This document shows, one piece after another, positions 9,358 to 17,492 of a stretch of 64,000 bases of DNA; the first letter of the stretch is position 1; every line of letters begins with the position of its first letter. A program made the translations under genes and the position numbers. The stretch lies in contig JAILXV010000001.1 of the NCBI GenBank assembly GCA_045430285.1, positions 1,302,001-1,366,000 on the forward strand, given 5' to 3'. Below the pieces are notes generated by a model. That model had not been told where the DNA came from. It did no database searches and was given only the letters and a program-made list of their open reading frames with translations. The stretch is from Agarilytica sp045430285. GTDB lineage: Bacteria; Pseudomonadota; Gammaproteobacteria; Pseudomonadales; Cellvibrionaceae.

Positions 9358-10188
9358 TCACATACCGCTGGCATGAGAAGTTTGTAACAGGCGCTCAATA
9401 AAAAATTCTAAATGGCCGCGAGGTGAAGATTGCACAGGCCACTCATCCACCTTTTGAGCAAGTACCTTAATTGCGCTTGCCGCTTTACTCCGCGGCGCAA
9501 ATTCCACAATAGGCTTGCGTTTTTGGATCGCTTTTCGAACATTTTCATCGAAGGGAATATGCCCCACGTACTGCAAAGAGGCATCAAGAAATCGTTCACA
9601 CACGGTATTCAGTTTTCCGAAAAGGTTTATGCCTTCTTGGGCACTGCGCGTCATGTTCGCCACAACACGGAAACGGAAAACACCGTGCTCAGCATTGAGT
9701 AATTTTATTAGTGCGTAGGCGTCGGTAATCGACGAGGGTTCATCACAGACAACGACAATGACTTCTTGCGCTGCACGCACGAAGCTCACTACAGTGTCCG
9801 ATATACCCGCTGCGGTATCCACCACCAGCACGTCCACCTGATCACTTAGCTCACTAAACGAATGAATCAAACCCGCGTGTTCTTGCGGAGAAAGTTCCGC
9901 CATTTGCTGAATACCCGAGGAAGCCGGCACTATTTTGATACCGCCAGGGCCATTCACTAATACATCACGAATCGTTTTCGCACCGCTGAGCACGTCTGCC
10001 AGGGTGTATTTCGCTTGTAAACCCAACAGCACATCCACATTCGCAAGGCCCAAATCGGCATCCATCAGAATCACTCTTCGGCGCATTTCGGCGAGGGCAA
10101 TACTGAGGTTAACGGAAAGGTTTGTCTTCCCCACTCCCCCTTTACCACCTGTCACGGCTACTACTTTTATTGGGTGATGTGAAACCAT
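9358..10188 (-). CDS. fleN: flagellar number regulator FleN/FlhG (MinD-like ATPase)
   Basis: 276 residues of the MinD/ParA ATPase family. P-loop GGKGGVGKT at about 14-22, LMDADLGLANVD at about 40-51, and Walker B-like LVVDTAAGISD. FleN/FlhG antagonises FleQ/FlrA and works with FlhF to set the number and polar placement of flagella. It lies directly downstream of flhF, as in Pseudomonas and Vibrio, with about 119 bp between them. Confidence 0.95.
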   Translation of the reverse strand: MVSHHPIKVVAVTGGKGGVGKTNLSVNLSIALAEMRRRVILMDADLGLANVDVLLGLQAKYTLADVLSGAKTIRDVLVNGPGGIKIVPASSGIQQMAELSPQEHAGLIHSFSELSDQVDVLVVDTAAGISDTVVSFVRAAQEVIVVVCDEPSSITDAYALIKLLNAEHGVFRFRVVANMTRSAQEGINLFGKLNTVCERFLDASLQYVGHIPFDENVRKAIQKRKPIVEFAPRSKAASAIKVLAQKVDEWPVQSSPRGHLEFFIERLLQTSHASGM

Positions 10189-10307
10189 GAATACCTGTTC
10201 TCTTAATTATGTCGATAGACGAACACTTTGCTTTCGCCCTTACCTAAATGTAGCAAAAGCCACGACTTTGTCCCTGCTAATTTGGCGCATTGCTCTAGGT
10301 ACTGAGA

Positions 10308-11849
10308 TCAAAGCGCCTCCGGATGGGCTTCGAGCGACTGTTCTTTCACGATATGTACCGCTTTCGAGACCAAATTTGGCCCACTGGCGGCACTGATATC
10401 GTTGGGAATATCCTGACCATCGGTCGTGTAAGCCACCGGAATACGCTCCTGCAGAACTAAGCTAAGCGCTTCACCGATACTGGCTGATTCATCAAGCTTA
10501 GTGAGCACACAGCCATGTAAGCCTCGCTTCCCGCTATGAGCGTGCACAGAGGCCTTCATCGTCGCCAACTGGTTATTACAGGAAAGAACGACGACACGTT
10601 TAATCGAGGGACTGGTATCAAGCTGATCCAGCTGTGCTTTGAGTAATGGGTCGCCCAAGCGGAAACCTGCTGTATCAATCAGTACCAAAGGAAACTGTCT
10701 AAGCGACGATAGGACGGTAAGAAGGCTATTATCGCGGTCCACCACTCTTACGGGCACATTCAAAATACGCCCCATGGTACGAAGCTGGTCGAAGGCGCCT
10801 ACGCGATATGTATCCGTAGTCACGAGGGCGACTTTACCTGGGCCGTGCTTCAACACATATTGCGCCGCTAACTTAGCGATCGTAGTTGTTTTGCCGACGC
10901 CGGTTTGACCAAGAAAGGCGTATACGCCTGGCGCGTCCAAAACGCTTTCGCGCGCGACAGGAATTCGGCGAGCCAAAGAGACCATGGCCTCTTTCCACGC
11001 AACACTTGCACGAGCACCTTGCGTGGTGTTCGCCATAAGCTCTTCGATTAATGGGTCAGAAAAGCCCATGCGACGCAGACGCTGAGATACCAAGGTGAAT
11101 TGTTTGGGCATATTGATCTGCTGAGGCATTGGCACGTGGCCATGACTTTGATTAAAACCATGTCCGTAAGCGTTATCGCGCTCAGACATCTGCCACAGCT
11201 GTTGTTCTAGGAGCATTCTCATATCGGCAATTTCGCTTTGCAGCTGATCGATATGCGCTTGTTGGCCTGCGCCCTGGTTATTGGCCACTGGGGCGGGTTG
11301 CTGAACGCCAAAAGGTGAAGAAGATTCTGGAGAGCCCACCCCACCTGTATTTTCCTGAGCGCCACCATGATTCACCATATCTGCAAATGACGACGCAGGA
11401 GAAGACTCTATCGAAGGAGAAGCGACCTCTTCCGGCATCCCTTCAGCTTCCATTTTTGCACGACGTTTTGCGGCAAGCATTTTTTCTCGCGCAACTTCTA
11501 TTTCTTTCGCCAAATCACTAGATGATTTATGCGGTTTAATGGCTGATCCATTTTGCTCAGTCACACCGCCATAATTTGCAGCGGCTTTTTCAACACCGGC
11601 TTGTGAACGCCAAGCGGAATCACTGCTCATTGCTGTATCCACGTCAGCGTCAAAATTTTGGCCAAATTCACGACGCACATCGATACCGCGCGTCGGTAGA
11701 TCTGGCTCAAGGGAGGTAATAATTTCCACCCCTTTATCAATGCGTTTACTCGAAAGGATGACGGCCTCAGGCCCCATTTCTCGCTGAACGAGCTCTAGGG
11801 CTCTCGTCATGCTTGGTGCGACAAATCTCTTTACTAGTTGATCTGTCAT
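10308..11849 (-). CDS. flhF: flagellar biosynthesis SRP-type GTPase FlhF
   Basis: 513 residues. The short N-terminal B domain (MTDQLVKRFVAPSMTRALELVQREMGPEAVILS) is typical of FlhF. A long, variable Ser/Gln-rich middle follows. The C-terminal NG domain (about 255-510) has the P-loop GQTGVGKTTT, the G2 region TTDTYRVGAFDQL, the DTAGF motif and TKLDES, as in SRP54/FtsY. FlhF marks the pole for flagellar assembly. It lies 25 bp after flhA. Confidence 0.96.
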   Translation of the reverse strand: MTDQLVKRFVAPSMTRALELVQREMGPEAVILSSKRIDKGVEIITSLEPDLPTRGIDVRREFGQNFDADVDTAMSSDSAWRSQAGVEKAAANYGGVTEQNGSAIKPHKSSSDLAKEIEVAREKMLAAKRRAKMEAEGMPEEVASPSIESSPASSFADMVNHGGAQENTGGVGSPESSSPFGVQQPAPVANNQGAGQQAHIDQLQSEIADMRMLLEQQLWQMSERDNAYGHGFNQSHGHVPMPQQINMPKQFTLVSQRLRRMGFSDPLIEELMANTTQGARASVAWKEAMVSLARRIPVARESVLDAPGVYAFLGQTGVGKTTTIAKLAAQYVLKHGPGKVALVTTDTYRVGAFDQLRTMGRILNVPVRVVDRDNSLLTVLSSLRQFPLVLIDTAGFRLGDPLLKAQLDQLDTSPSIKRVVVLSCNNQLATMKASVHAHSGKRGLHGCVLTKLDESASIGEALSLVLQERIPVAYTTDGQDIPNDISAASGPNLVSKAVHIVKEQSLEAHPEAL

Positions 11850-11874
11850 AGTCGTCTCCTATTCATATTTACGC

Positions 11875-14124
11875 TTATTTGCCGTTTAACACTTCGTCGC
11901 CAACACTGGCTTCTATAGTGATTTGCTTGTTATCGGGCACTTCGTTATATGCCAGTACCTTCATCGTTGGGATGTTAAATCTCACAAACTGATACAAGGT
12001 ATTTCGCAGCGGTACAGCCACCAACAGTACGTTAGGTTTCCCTTTCGCTTCCTGCTTTTGGGCGGCTTGCACCAAGGCATTATTTAATTTTTCTGCGAGC
12101 TGCGGCTCAATAAAGGCGCTTTCACCTGCGCCGGATTTTTGTGCCTGCTGAACAGTCTGTAGCAACAACTGTTCCAGTGCTGGGTCTAAGGTAATAACAG
12201 GGAGATTGGGGTCGGCACCCACAATGTTTTGAACAATCTGTCGGGACAATGCACTTCGGGCAACGGCGGTCAGCGAAACAGTGTCTGCCGTTTTCGAACC
12301 GTAAGCGGCTAATGCCTCTGCGATGGTTCGCATATCACGAATAGGCACTTGCTCGCGCAATAAGGCCTGCAAAACTTTAAGTAATTGATTGATGCTTATC
12401 GTGTTCGGCACCAGCTCTTCCACGAGCTTCGGCGATTTTTCACCGAGTAAATCAAGCCACTTTTGCACTTCTTCATGACCAAGTAATTCGTAGGTATGGT
12501 TTTGGACAATTTGATTTAAATGCGTGGCAACCACCGTGCTGGGATCTACCACGGTATACCCAAGCGTTTGCGCCTGATCTTTCTTCGACTCATCTATCCA
12601 CACCGCTTCCAAACCAAAAGCGGGGTCTGTCGTTTTCACGCCTTCGAGCTTACCGAAAACTTGACCTGGGTTAATTGCCATAAATTTGTCAGGGAAGACT
12701 TCCCCCTCACCCACAGAAACCCCCATCAAGGTAATACGGTACGCACTGGGTAATAGGTCCAGGTTATCGCGAATATGTACAGCGGGAATAAGAAAGCCAA
12801 GGTCTTGGGATAATTTTTTACGCACGCCCTTAATACGACCGAGCAGTTCACCGTTCTGCCCTTTATCCACCAACGGAATCAAACGGTAGCCAACCTCTAA
12901 GCCCACAATATCGACAGGCTGAACATCCTCCCAACTGACCTCACTTGGCTCTGTGGTCGCGGACTCCAAGGATTGATTTTCTAGCGCAGGTTGAGCGCTT
13001 GGCGAAGCTGAAGGCGCGGGGGCTCCACCACCTCCGCCACCACCTTGAGGAGGAACACGACCCTTAAAGCCACCCTCCTCGACCACTTCTACAACTTGGT
13101 TTTTAAAATGTATGTAGTACGCTAATGTTGCACAGATAGCCGCAAGCCCCAAGAACGCGACGTGAGGCATTCCAGGAACAATCCCCATTAAAAACAATAT
13201 GCCCGAAGCAACGGCCAATGCTTTGGGTGAATCAAACATTTGCGAAAGCACCTGTCGATTCATATCTTCAGAGCTGTTTACCCGTGTCACCATGATTGCT
13301 GCTGCAACCGACAATAAAAGCGAAGGAATTTGGGCAACCAGACCATCACCAATGGTGAGCAACACATATTTTTCGGTAGCGTCGGCAAACTCAAGTTGAT
13401 GTTGCGCCATTCCCACGGCCAAACCACCCACGATATTAATAATAAGAATTAAAATACCCGCGACAGAATCCCCTCGTACAAACTTACTTGCACCATCCAT
13501 CGCGCCGTAAAAATCGGCTTCTGAAGACACTTCTGATCTGCGTAGTCTCGCCTCGTCTTGATCAATAACACCCGCATTCAAATCCGCATCGATCGCCATT
13601 TGCTTCCCTGGCATTGCGTCCAAAGTAAACCGAGCACTCACTTCTGAGATTCGGCCTGCACCCTTGGTCACCACAACAAAGTTAATAATGATAAGGATAA
13701 TGAAAACAACTAGACCGACCGCATAGTTCCCGCCAATCACTACCTCACCAAACGCTTCAATCACCTTACCTGCAGCGTCCCCGCCCTCATGACCTTTTAG
13801 CAGCACCACACGCGTAGAAGCGACGTTAAGCGCTAGGCGTAACAACGTTGCTATCAACAAAATAGTCGGAAAGACCGCAAAATCGAGCGGCCTAAGGGTA
13901 TATACGGCGATCAACAGAACGACAATAGAGAGGGCAATATTAAAAGAGAAAAAGGCATCAAGAAGAAAAGCCGGCAACGGCAACATCATCATACCAAGCA
14001 GCATCAGTAGCAATATCGGCACACTTAAATTGCCGCGCCCTACGCTCTGGATATTTGACCACGTGTTTTCTGGGTTAGCCGTTCCTGGAAGCGACTTTAG
14101 ATGATTTAAAAACGATTCAGACAT
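11875..14124 (-). CDS. flhA: flagellar type III export gate protein FlhA
   Basis: 749 residues. The N-terminal half has about eight membrane helices (about 35-340) with the FHIPEP-family core (TLRPLDFAVFPTILLIATLLRLALNVASTR and the cytoplasmic loop GKQMAIDADLNAG). A Gly/Pro-rich linker (about 375-400) precedes the cytoplasmic export-gate domain (about 420-749). It forms the ring that feeds flagellar substrates into the export channel. It is the first gene of this minus-strand unit, with a sigma-54-like site upstream. flhB and the structural flagellar genes are not in this window. Confidence 0.97.
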   Translation of the reverse strand: MSESFLNHLKSLPGTANPENTWSNIQSVGRGNLSVPILLLMLLGMMMLPLPAFLLDAFFSFNIALSIVVLLIAVYTLRPLDFAVFPTILLIATLLRLALNVASTRVVLLKGHEGGDAAGKVIEAFGEVVIGGNYAVGLVVFIILIIINFVVVTKGAGRISEVSARFTLDAMPGKQMAIDADLNAGVIDQDEARLRRSEVSSEADFYGAMDGASKFVRGDSVAGILILIINIVGGLAVGMAQHQLEFADATEKYVLLTIGDGLVAQIPSLLLSVAAAIMVTRVNSSEDMNRQVLSQMFDSPKALAVASGILFLMGIVPGMPHVAFLGLAAICATLAYYIHFKNQVVEVVEEGGFKGRVPPQGGGGGGGAPAPSASPSAQPALENQSLESATTEPSEVSWEDVQPVDIVGLEVGYRLIPLVDKGQNGELLGRIKGVRKKLSQDLGFLIPAVHIRDNLDLLPSAYRITLMGVSVGEGEVFPDKFMAINPGQVFGKLEGVKTTDPAFGLEAVWIDESKKDQAQTLGYTVVDPSTVVATHLNQIVQNHTYELLGHEEVQKWLDLLGEKSPKLVEELVPNTISINQLLKVLQALLREQVPIRDMRTIAEALAAYGSKTADTVSLTAVARSALSRQIVQNIVGADPNLPVITLDPALEQLLLQTVQQAQKSGAGESAFIEPQLAEKLNNALVQAAQKQEAKGKPNVLLVAVPLRNTLYQFVRFNIPTMKVLAYNEVPDNKQITIEASVGDEVLNGK

Positions 14125-14192
14125 ATATGCACGGGCCTAGGCATTAAATAAGACGATAATTTGGCGCCCTTTGGGCAGCCTCATCTCCTATC

Positions 14193-14207
14193 GCAAGATC
14201 TGTACCC
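14193..14207 (-). promoter_or_regulatory. flhA: candidate sigma-54 promoter of flhA
   Basis: On the minus strand GGGTAC-N5-TTGC matches the -24/-12 consensus TGGCAC-N5-TTGC at 8 of 10 positions, with the invariant GG and GC at the correct 10-nt spacing. It lies 69 bp before the flhA ATG. In Pseudomonas this operon is driven by RpoN and FleQ, which fits; the site itself is my reading and is untested. Confidence 0.45.
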
Positions 14208-14400
14208 ATTTGCCTAGCGCCATCTCTCCGCAAATAAAATGAAACCGTATTTATTTCACCTTATATTTTATTGCGGCAAAGTTAGGGCCAGTTGTCTTAT
14301 ATAAACAAGTGCTTATCGAGAGATCATCTAATGGGGTGACTGAGCATGGACTAAACTTAATCAATATGGACGAAACAACGTGAAGGTGGCATAAATTGCG

Positions 14401-15549
14401 ATGCGGTATGATCTTTTTGGGCTAATACTCTTCTGGTGCATCAGCACAGCGTGTAACGCCGTGCCAAAAGTGCCAGAAAGCCGCACACCGACTATTTCAG
14501 ACCGCGAGGTGGCGGGCCACGCTGCGCCCACCGCACACCACATACCAGAGCTCGAACTTCTTGCACTAGACCCCCATATAACTCAACTCTTAGATGAGCG
14601 CGTAGCCATTTATGACGGCAAAGCCAATCAATTAGAACGCCTCCACAGTTTGCTTTTCGACACTGGGAACCTCCACATTCAATATGACGCATATTCCAAC
14701 AAGACCGCGAAGGAGACGTTTTACAGTGGCCAAGGCAACTGCATCTCCTTGGCCAACCTTTTTATAGCGGCGGCCCGTTATATCGGCTTAGACGCCCGCT
14801 ACCAAGTTGTCGAAATCGCACGCGAATGGCGACCTCAGGGAGAGTTTTTTGAAGTACCTGGCCACATTAACGTGGTTGTTAACCTCCCCTTTAAAGAAGC
14901 GGTGGTGGAGTTCAATGGCACCTACTACGAACAGGCTCGAACGCGTAAATTGACCCAGCGTGTCATCTCAGATGAAAGAGCAAAAGCAGAATTTTACAAC
15001 AATCTTGGCGTTGAAAAACTCAACGTAAAATCCCTAGACATCGCCATCGCTTACTTTAATAAATCCCTAGGTTTTGATAAGAACGTCGACTTCACATGGT
15101 CTAACCTTGGCGTCGCCTATAAGCACCAAGGTGAATTCAAAAAAGCTGAAAAAAGCTATTTAAAAGCCTTAAAAATCAACCCCAAAAACAACTCTATTAT
15201 CCGCAATCTATTCATTCTATATAAAAGCCTTGGCGATACGCGCTTAGTTAAACGCTACGCAAAAAAGGCCGAAAAATACGCCCGCAAAAACCCCTACCAT
15301 CTCCACAAGCTGGCAAAACGAGCGATAGACAGAGGCGAGTATAAAAAAGCCATAAAACTGGTAAAAAAAGCCATCCGCATCCACGATGCCGAGCCCGATT
15401 TTTTCCATACACTCGCAACATCCTATTTCTATACCAACGAACGCGCCTCTTCAAGGTCTGCCTTAGAGCACGCCAAGGTGCTAGCCGAGTCAGATGCATA
15501 CAAAAATCGCTTCCAGAAAAAGATCGACACCTTAGCCAATCGGCAATAA
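14401..15549 (+). CDS. exported transglutaminase-like/TPR repeat protein, possible lipoprotein
   Basis: 382 residues. The N-terminal hydrophobic segment MRYDLFGLILFWCISTAC may be a lipoprotein signal (Cys18), though the residues before the Cys are a weak lipobox. Residues about 90-190 form a transglutaminase/cysteine-protease-like core with Cys114 (GQGNCISLANLF), His155 (PGHINVVV) and an acidic/Asn partner near 170. Residues about 195-265 carry TPR motifs (EFYNNLGVEKL; WSNLGVAYKHQGEFKKAEKSYLKAL), and a further Lys-rich helical repeat region runs to the end. The exact function is unknown; such proteins are envelope-associated. It is divergent from flhA and a lone plus-strand gene. Confidence 0.75.
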   Translation: MRYDLFGLILFWCISTACNAVPKVPESRTPTISDREVAGHAAPTAHHIPELELLALDPHITQLLDERVAIYDGKANQLERLHSLLFDTGNLHIQYDAYSNKTAKETFYSGQGNCISLANLFIAAARYIGLDARYQVVEIAREWRPQGEFFEVPGHINVVVNLPFKEAVVEFNGTYYEQARTRKLTQRVISDERAKAEFYNNLGVEKLNVKSLDIAIAYFNKSLGFDKNVDFTWSNLGVAYKHQGEFKKAEKSYLKALKINPKNNSIIRNLFILYKSLGDTRLVKRYAKKAEKYARKNPYHLHKLAKRAIDRGEYKKAIKLVKKAIRIHDAEPDFFHTLATSYFYTNERASSRSALEHAKVLAESDAYKNRFQKKIDTLANRQ

Positions 15550-15602
15550 GCCCACTCAGCTCAAATAAAGACCAATATCCTCATTTTTCAAGCCCTTCCA
15601 TT

Positions 15603-15629
15603 TTGTCGTGAGCGCTATTGCGCTACACT
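15603..15629 (+). promoter_or_regulatory. possible promoter with embedded dyad before the response-regulator operon
   Basis: TTGTCG at 15603-15608 and TACACT at 15624-15629 resemble -35/-10 elements, with a short 15-bp spacer. The spacer holds the dyad AGCGC-TATT-GCGCT (15611-15624). An operator overlapping a suboptimal promoter would suit regulated expression of the operon that starts at 15742. Low-confidence reading. Confidence 0.3.
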
Positions 15630-15741
15630 TGGAAAGTTAACACTGCCAGCACCTTCAATATTGCTGATACTCATGCGCAAACCCCGCCATCAGGTAGAAA
15701 AGCCTGGGCATGTATTTTCGTTTATCGGAGAAGATTCTGAA

Positions 15742-16725
15742 ATGGGAAAACCCGAACTGAGCCTATATCATCACCCCACCACGACAGTATACGTTGATGA
15801 TAATAGAGACTTCTTAAATACACTGACAATGAAGTCAGAACCTGGCTCGTTCAAGGTATTTGACGACCCCCATGAGGGGCTCGCGTATATCGAAGCGCAG
15901 TTTAGACTCAGTGAGAATTTCAGCAAGGGAAAGCCCTTATCTCCCGACATTAATACACCGCATAAATTGGTCTTACCTCAAAACCAAATATGCCAAAAAC
16001 TGAACACCCTGAATCGCTTCGCCGAGCCGTCCGTTGTTGTTGTCGATTTCAGCATGCCGAATTTAAACGGTTTAGACCTGAGCGCACAGCTCACCAGCCC
16101 AAACTGCAAAAAAATACTGCTAACCGGCGTTGCTAATGAAAAACAAGCGATTCATGCCCTTAACTCGGACTTAATCGATTTTTATATTGGTAAAAACGAG
16201 GACGAACTCGCCAACCGTTTAGAGGCCATTGTTGATACGTTGAACGTGCGTTATTTTATGGATTTAATGCCCCTATCAAATCATGATGCCGTCACCCAAA
16301 TTCCATTTATTTACGACTCCGTATTCGCGGACTATTTCGAACAAGTGTGCGAGGATCTGGACGCAGTTGAATACTATTACGTCACAAACCCTGGTGGTTT
16401 TTTACTAATAGATAAGTTAGGCAACATGAGCCGTCTTATTGTATTAACCCACAATGACTACCAGACAATGTTAGAAGACATTACAAAGCTCGGCGCGTCT
16501 GAAGACTGTTTGAATGTAATGCGAAAAGAAACACATATTCCACTGCTGCAAAACGATGAAGGCGTATTCGAGCCCAGTTATATAGAACAATGGCGTGAGC
16601 ACAGTTACCCCATACACCGAGTAGCAGGAAACGAAGAATATCTGTGCGCCTTAGTGAAGAAACAATCGCAATGCCTAACATGCTATCAAGACTATTTGGG
16701 CATGCCGTCAAATCGACTGCATTAA
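15742..16725 (+). CDS. response regulator with insertion-bearing receiver domain and unknown C-terminal output domain
   Basis: 327 residues from ATG 15742, which has GGAG 11 nt upstream; the frame also runs back to TTG 15661. The receiver domain has all key residues: Asp19/Asp20 (VYVDDNRDFL), phosphoacceptor Asp102 (VVVVDFSMPNLNG), Thr128 (ILLTGVAN) and Lys151. About 40 residues (roughly 54-95) are inserted between the early strands, so Asp102 lies far later than the usual position near 55. Residues about 180-327 match no DNA-binding or GGDEF/EAL pattern I recognise. The layout recalls the atypical regulator LqsR of Legionella, though this is from memory. It starts a plus-strand unit with the next two genes (gaps 33 and 26 bp). 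Confidence 0.75.
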   Translation: MGKPELSLYHHPTTTVYVDDNRDFLNTLTMKSEPGSFKVFDDPHEGLAYIEAQFRLSENFSKGKPLSPDINTPHKLVLPQNQICQKLNTLNRFAEPSVVVVDFSMPNLNGLDLSAQLTSPNCKKILLTGVANEKQAIHALNSDLIDFYIGKNEDELANRLEAIVDTLNVRYFMDLMPLSNHDAVTQIPFIYDSVFADYFEQVCEDLDAVEYYYVTNPGGFLLIDKLGNMSRLIVLTHNDYQTMLEDITKLGASEDCLNVMRKETHIPLLQNDEGVFEPSYIEQWREHSYPIHRVAGNEEYLCALVKKQSQCLTCYQDYLGMPSNRLH

Positions 16726-16758
16726 ATCTCCTTGTTTTGGTAAAAGTGGTACAGACGC

Positions 16759-17466
16759 ATGGCAGAAAACAACAATAACAGCCCTACACTGAGCGTGGAA
16801 TCCGTCTCTGCGGTCTTCGCACATGATATTTCCACGCCACTCATGACGGCAAAGATGAATGCGGACTTGCTCAATGAGTATCATAAGCTCATTGTTAGCA
16901 TGCTTGAGACTCCAGAAGCCGAAAAAATACCAGCTCACATAAAGGTCGCAATTGAACATGCGCCAGGGTTAATTCAGAACAATATTAAATCTGTGCAAAA
17001 ATCTTTGGAGCAATACAAAACCTACCTAAACTGCTTACAAGAAAGTGAAGAAGACAACGCCCCTAGCGCTAACGACGAAACAGCGCCGCTCAGCAATAAG
17101 TCACTTAAAATATTGCTAGTAGACGACGAAGACATTCACCACGACATCGGTGAAGCTGTACTCAATTCAGCACATAATATCACCCATGAAAAAAGTGGCT
17201 TAGCCGCGATTGAAAGATGCAAGGAAGAGCAATTTGACTTGGTGCTAATGGATATGCAAATGCCCGACCTGTCGGGCCCGCAAACAGTTGCCGAGCTACG
17301 TCTAACACTGACAACACCGACGCTCATTATCGGCCTATCGAGCATGCCGATTCAATCAAAGAAACAAGAATTATTGGACTGCGGATTTAATGGATTTTTG
17401 GACAAACCGCTTAAGTTAGATCGTTTTAGTAAACTAATATCTTCACTTGCAACAATATCCAGCTAA
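16759..17466 (+). CDS. kinase-less DHp (HisKA-like) plus receiver-domain phosphorelay protein
   Basis: 235 residues. Residues about 15-95 look like a histidine-kinase dimerisation/phosphoacceptor segment with an H-box (FAHDISTPLMTAKM, His22). Instead of an ATPase domain, a short acidic linker leads to a complete receiver domain (about 116-235): Asp122/Asp123, phosphoacceptor Asp165 (VLMDMQMPD), Ser194 and Lys216 (FLDKPL). No N-, G1- or G2-box is present in the protein or in the DNA after it, so it cannot be an autokinase by itself. It could pass phosphate between the neighbouring kinase and the regulator, or act as a sink. H-D-I-x-x-P-L is shared with the kinase at 19749-21800. Confidence 0.8.
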   Translation: MAENNNNSPTLSVESVSAVFAHDISTPLMTAKMNADLLNEYHKLIVSMLETPEAEKIPAHIKVAIEHAPGLIQNNIKSVQKSLEQYKTYLNCLQESEEDNAPSANDETAPLSNKSLKILLVDDEDIHHDIGEAVLNSAHNITHEKSGLAAIERCKEEQFDLVLMDMQMPDLSGPQTVAELRLTLTTPTLIIGLSSMPIQSKKQELLDCGFNGFLDKPLKLDRFSKLISSLATISS

Positions 17467-17492
17467 ATAAAATAGGTCCTATAAAAATTACA

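Noticed and set aside
16759..17466. Frameshifted remnant of a full hybrid kinase
   Set aside because: The DHp and receiver parts are in one intact frame joined by a short linker, and no ATPase fragment is found in any frame around it.
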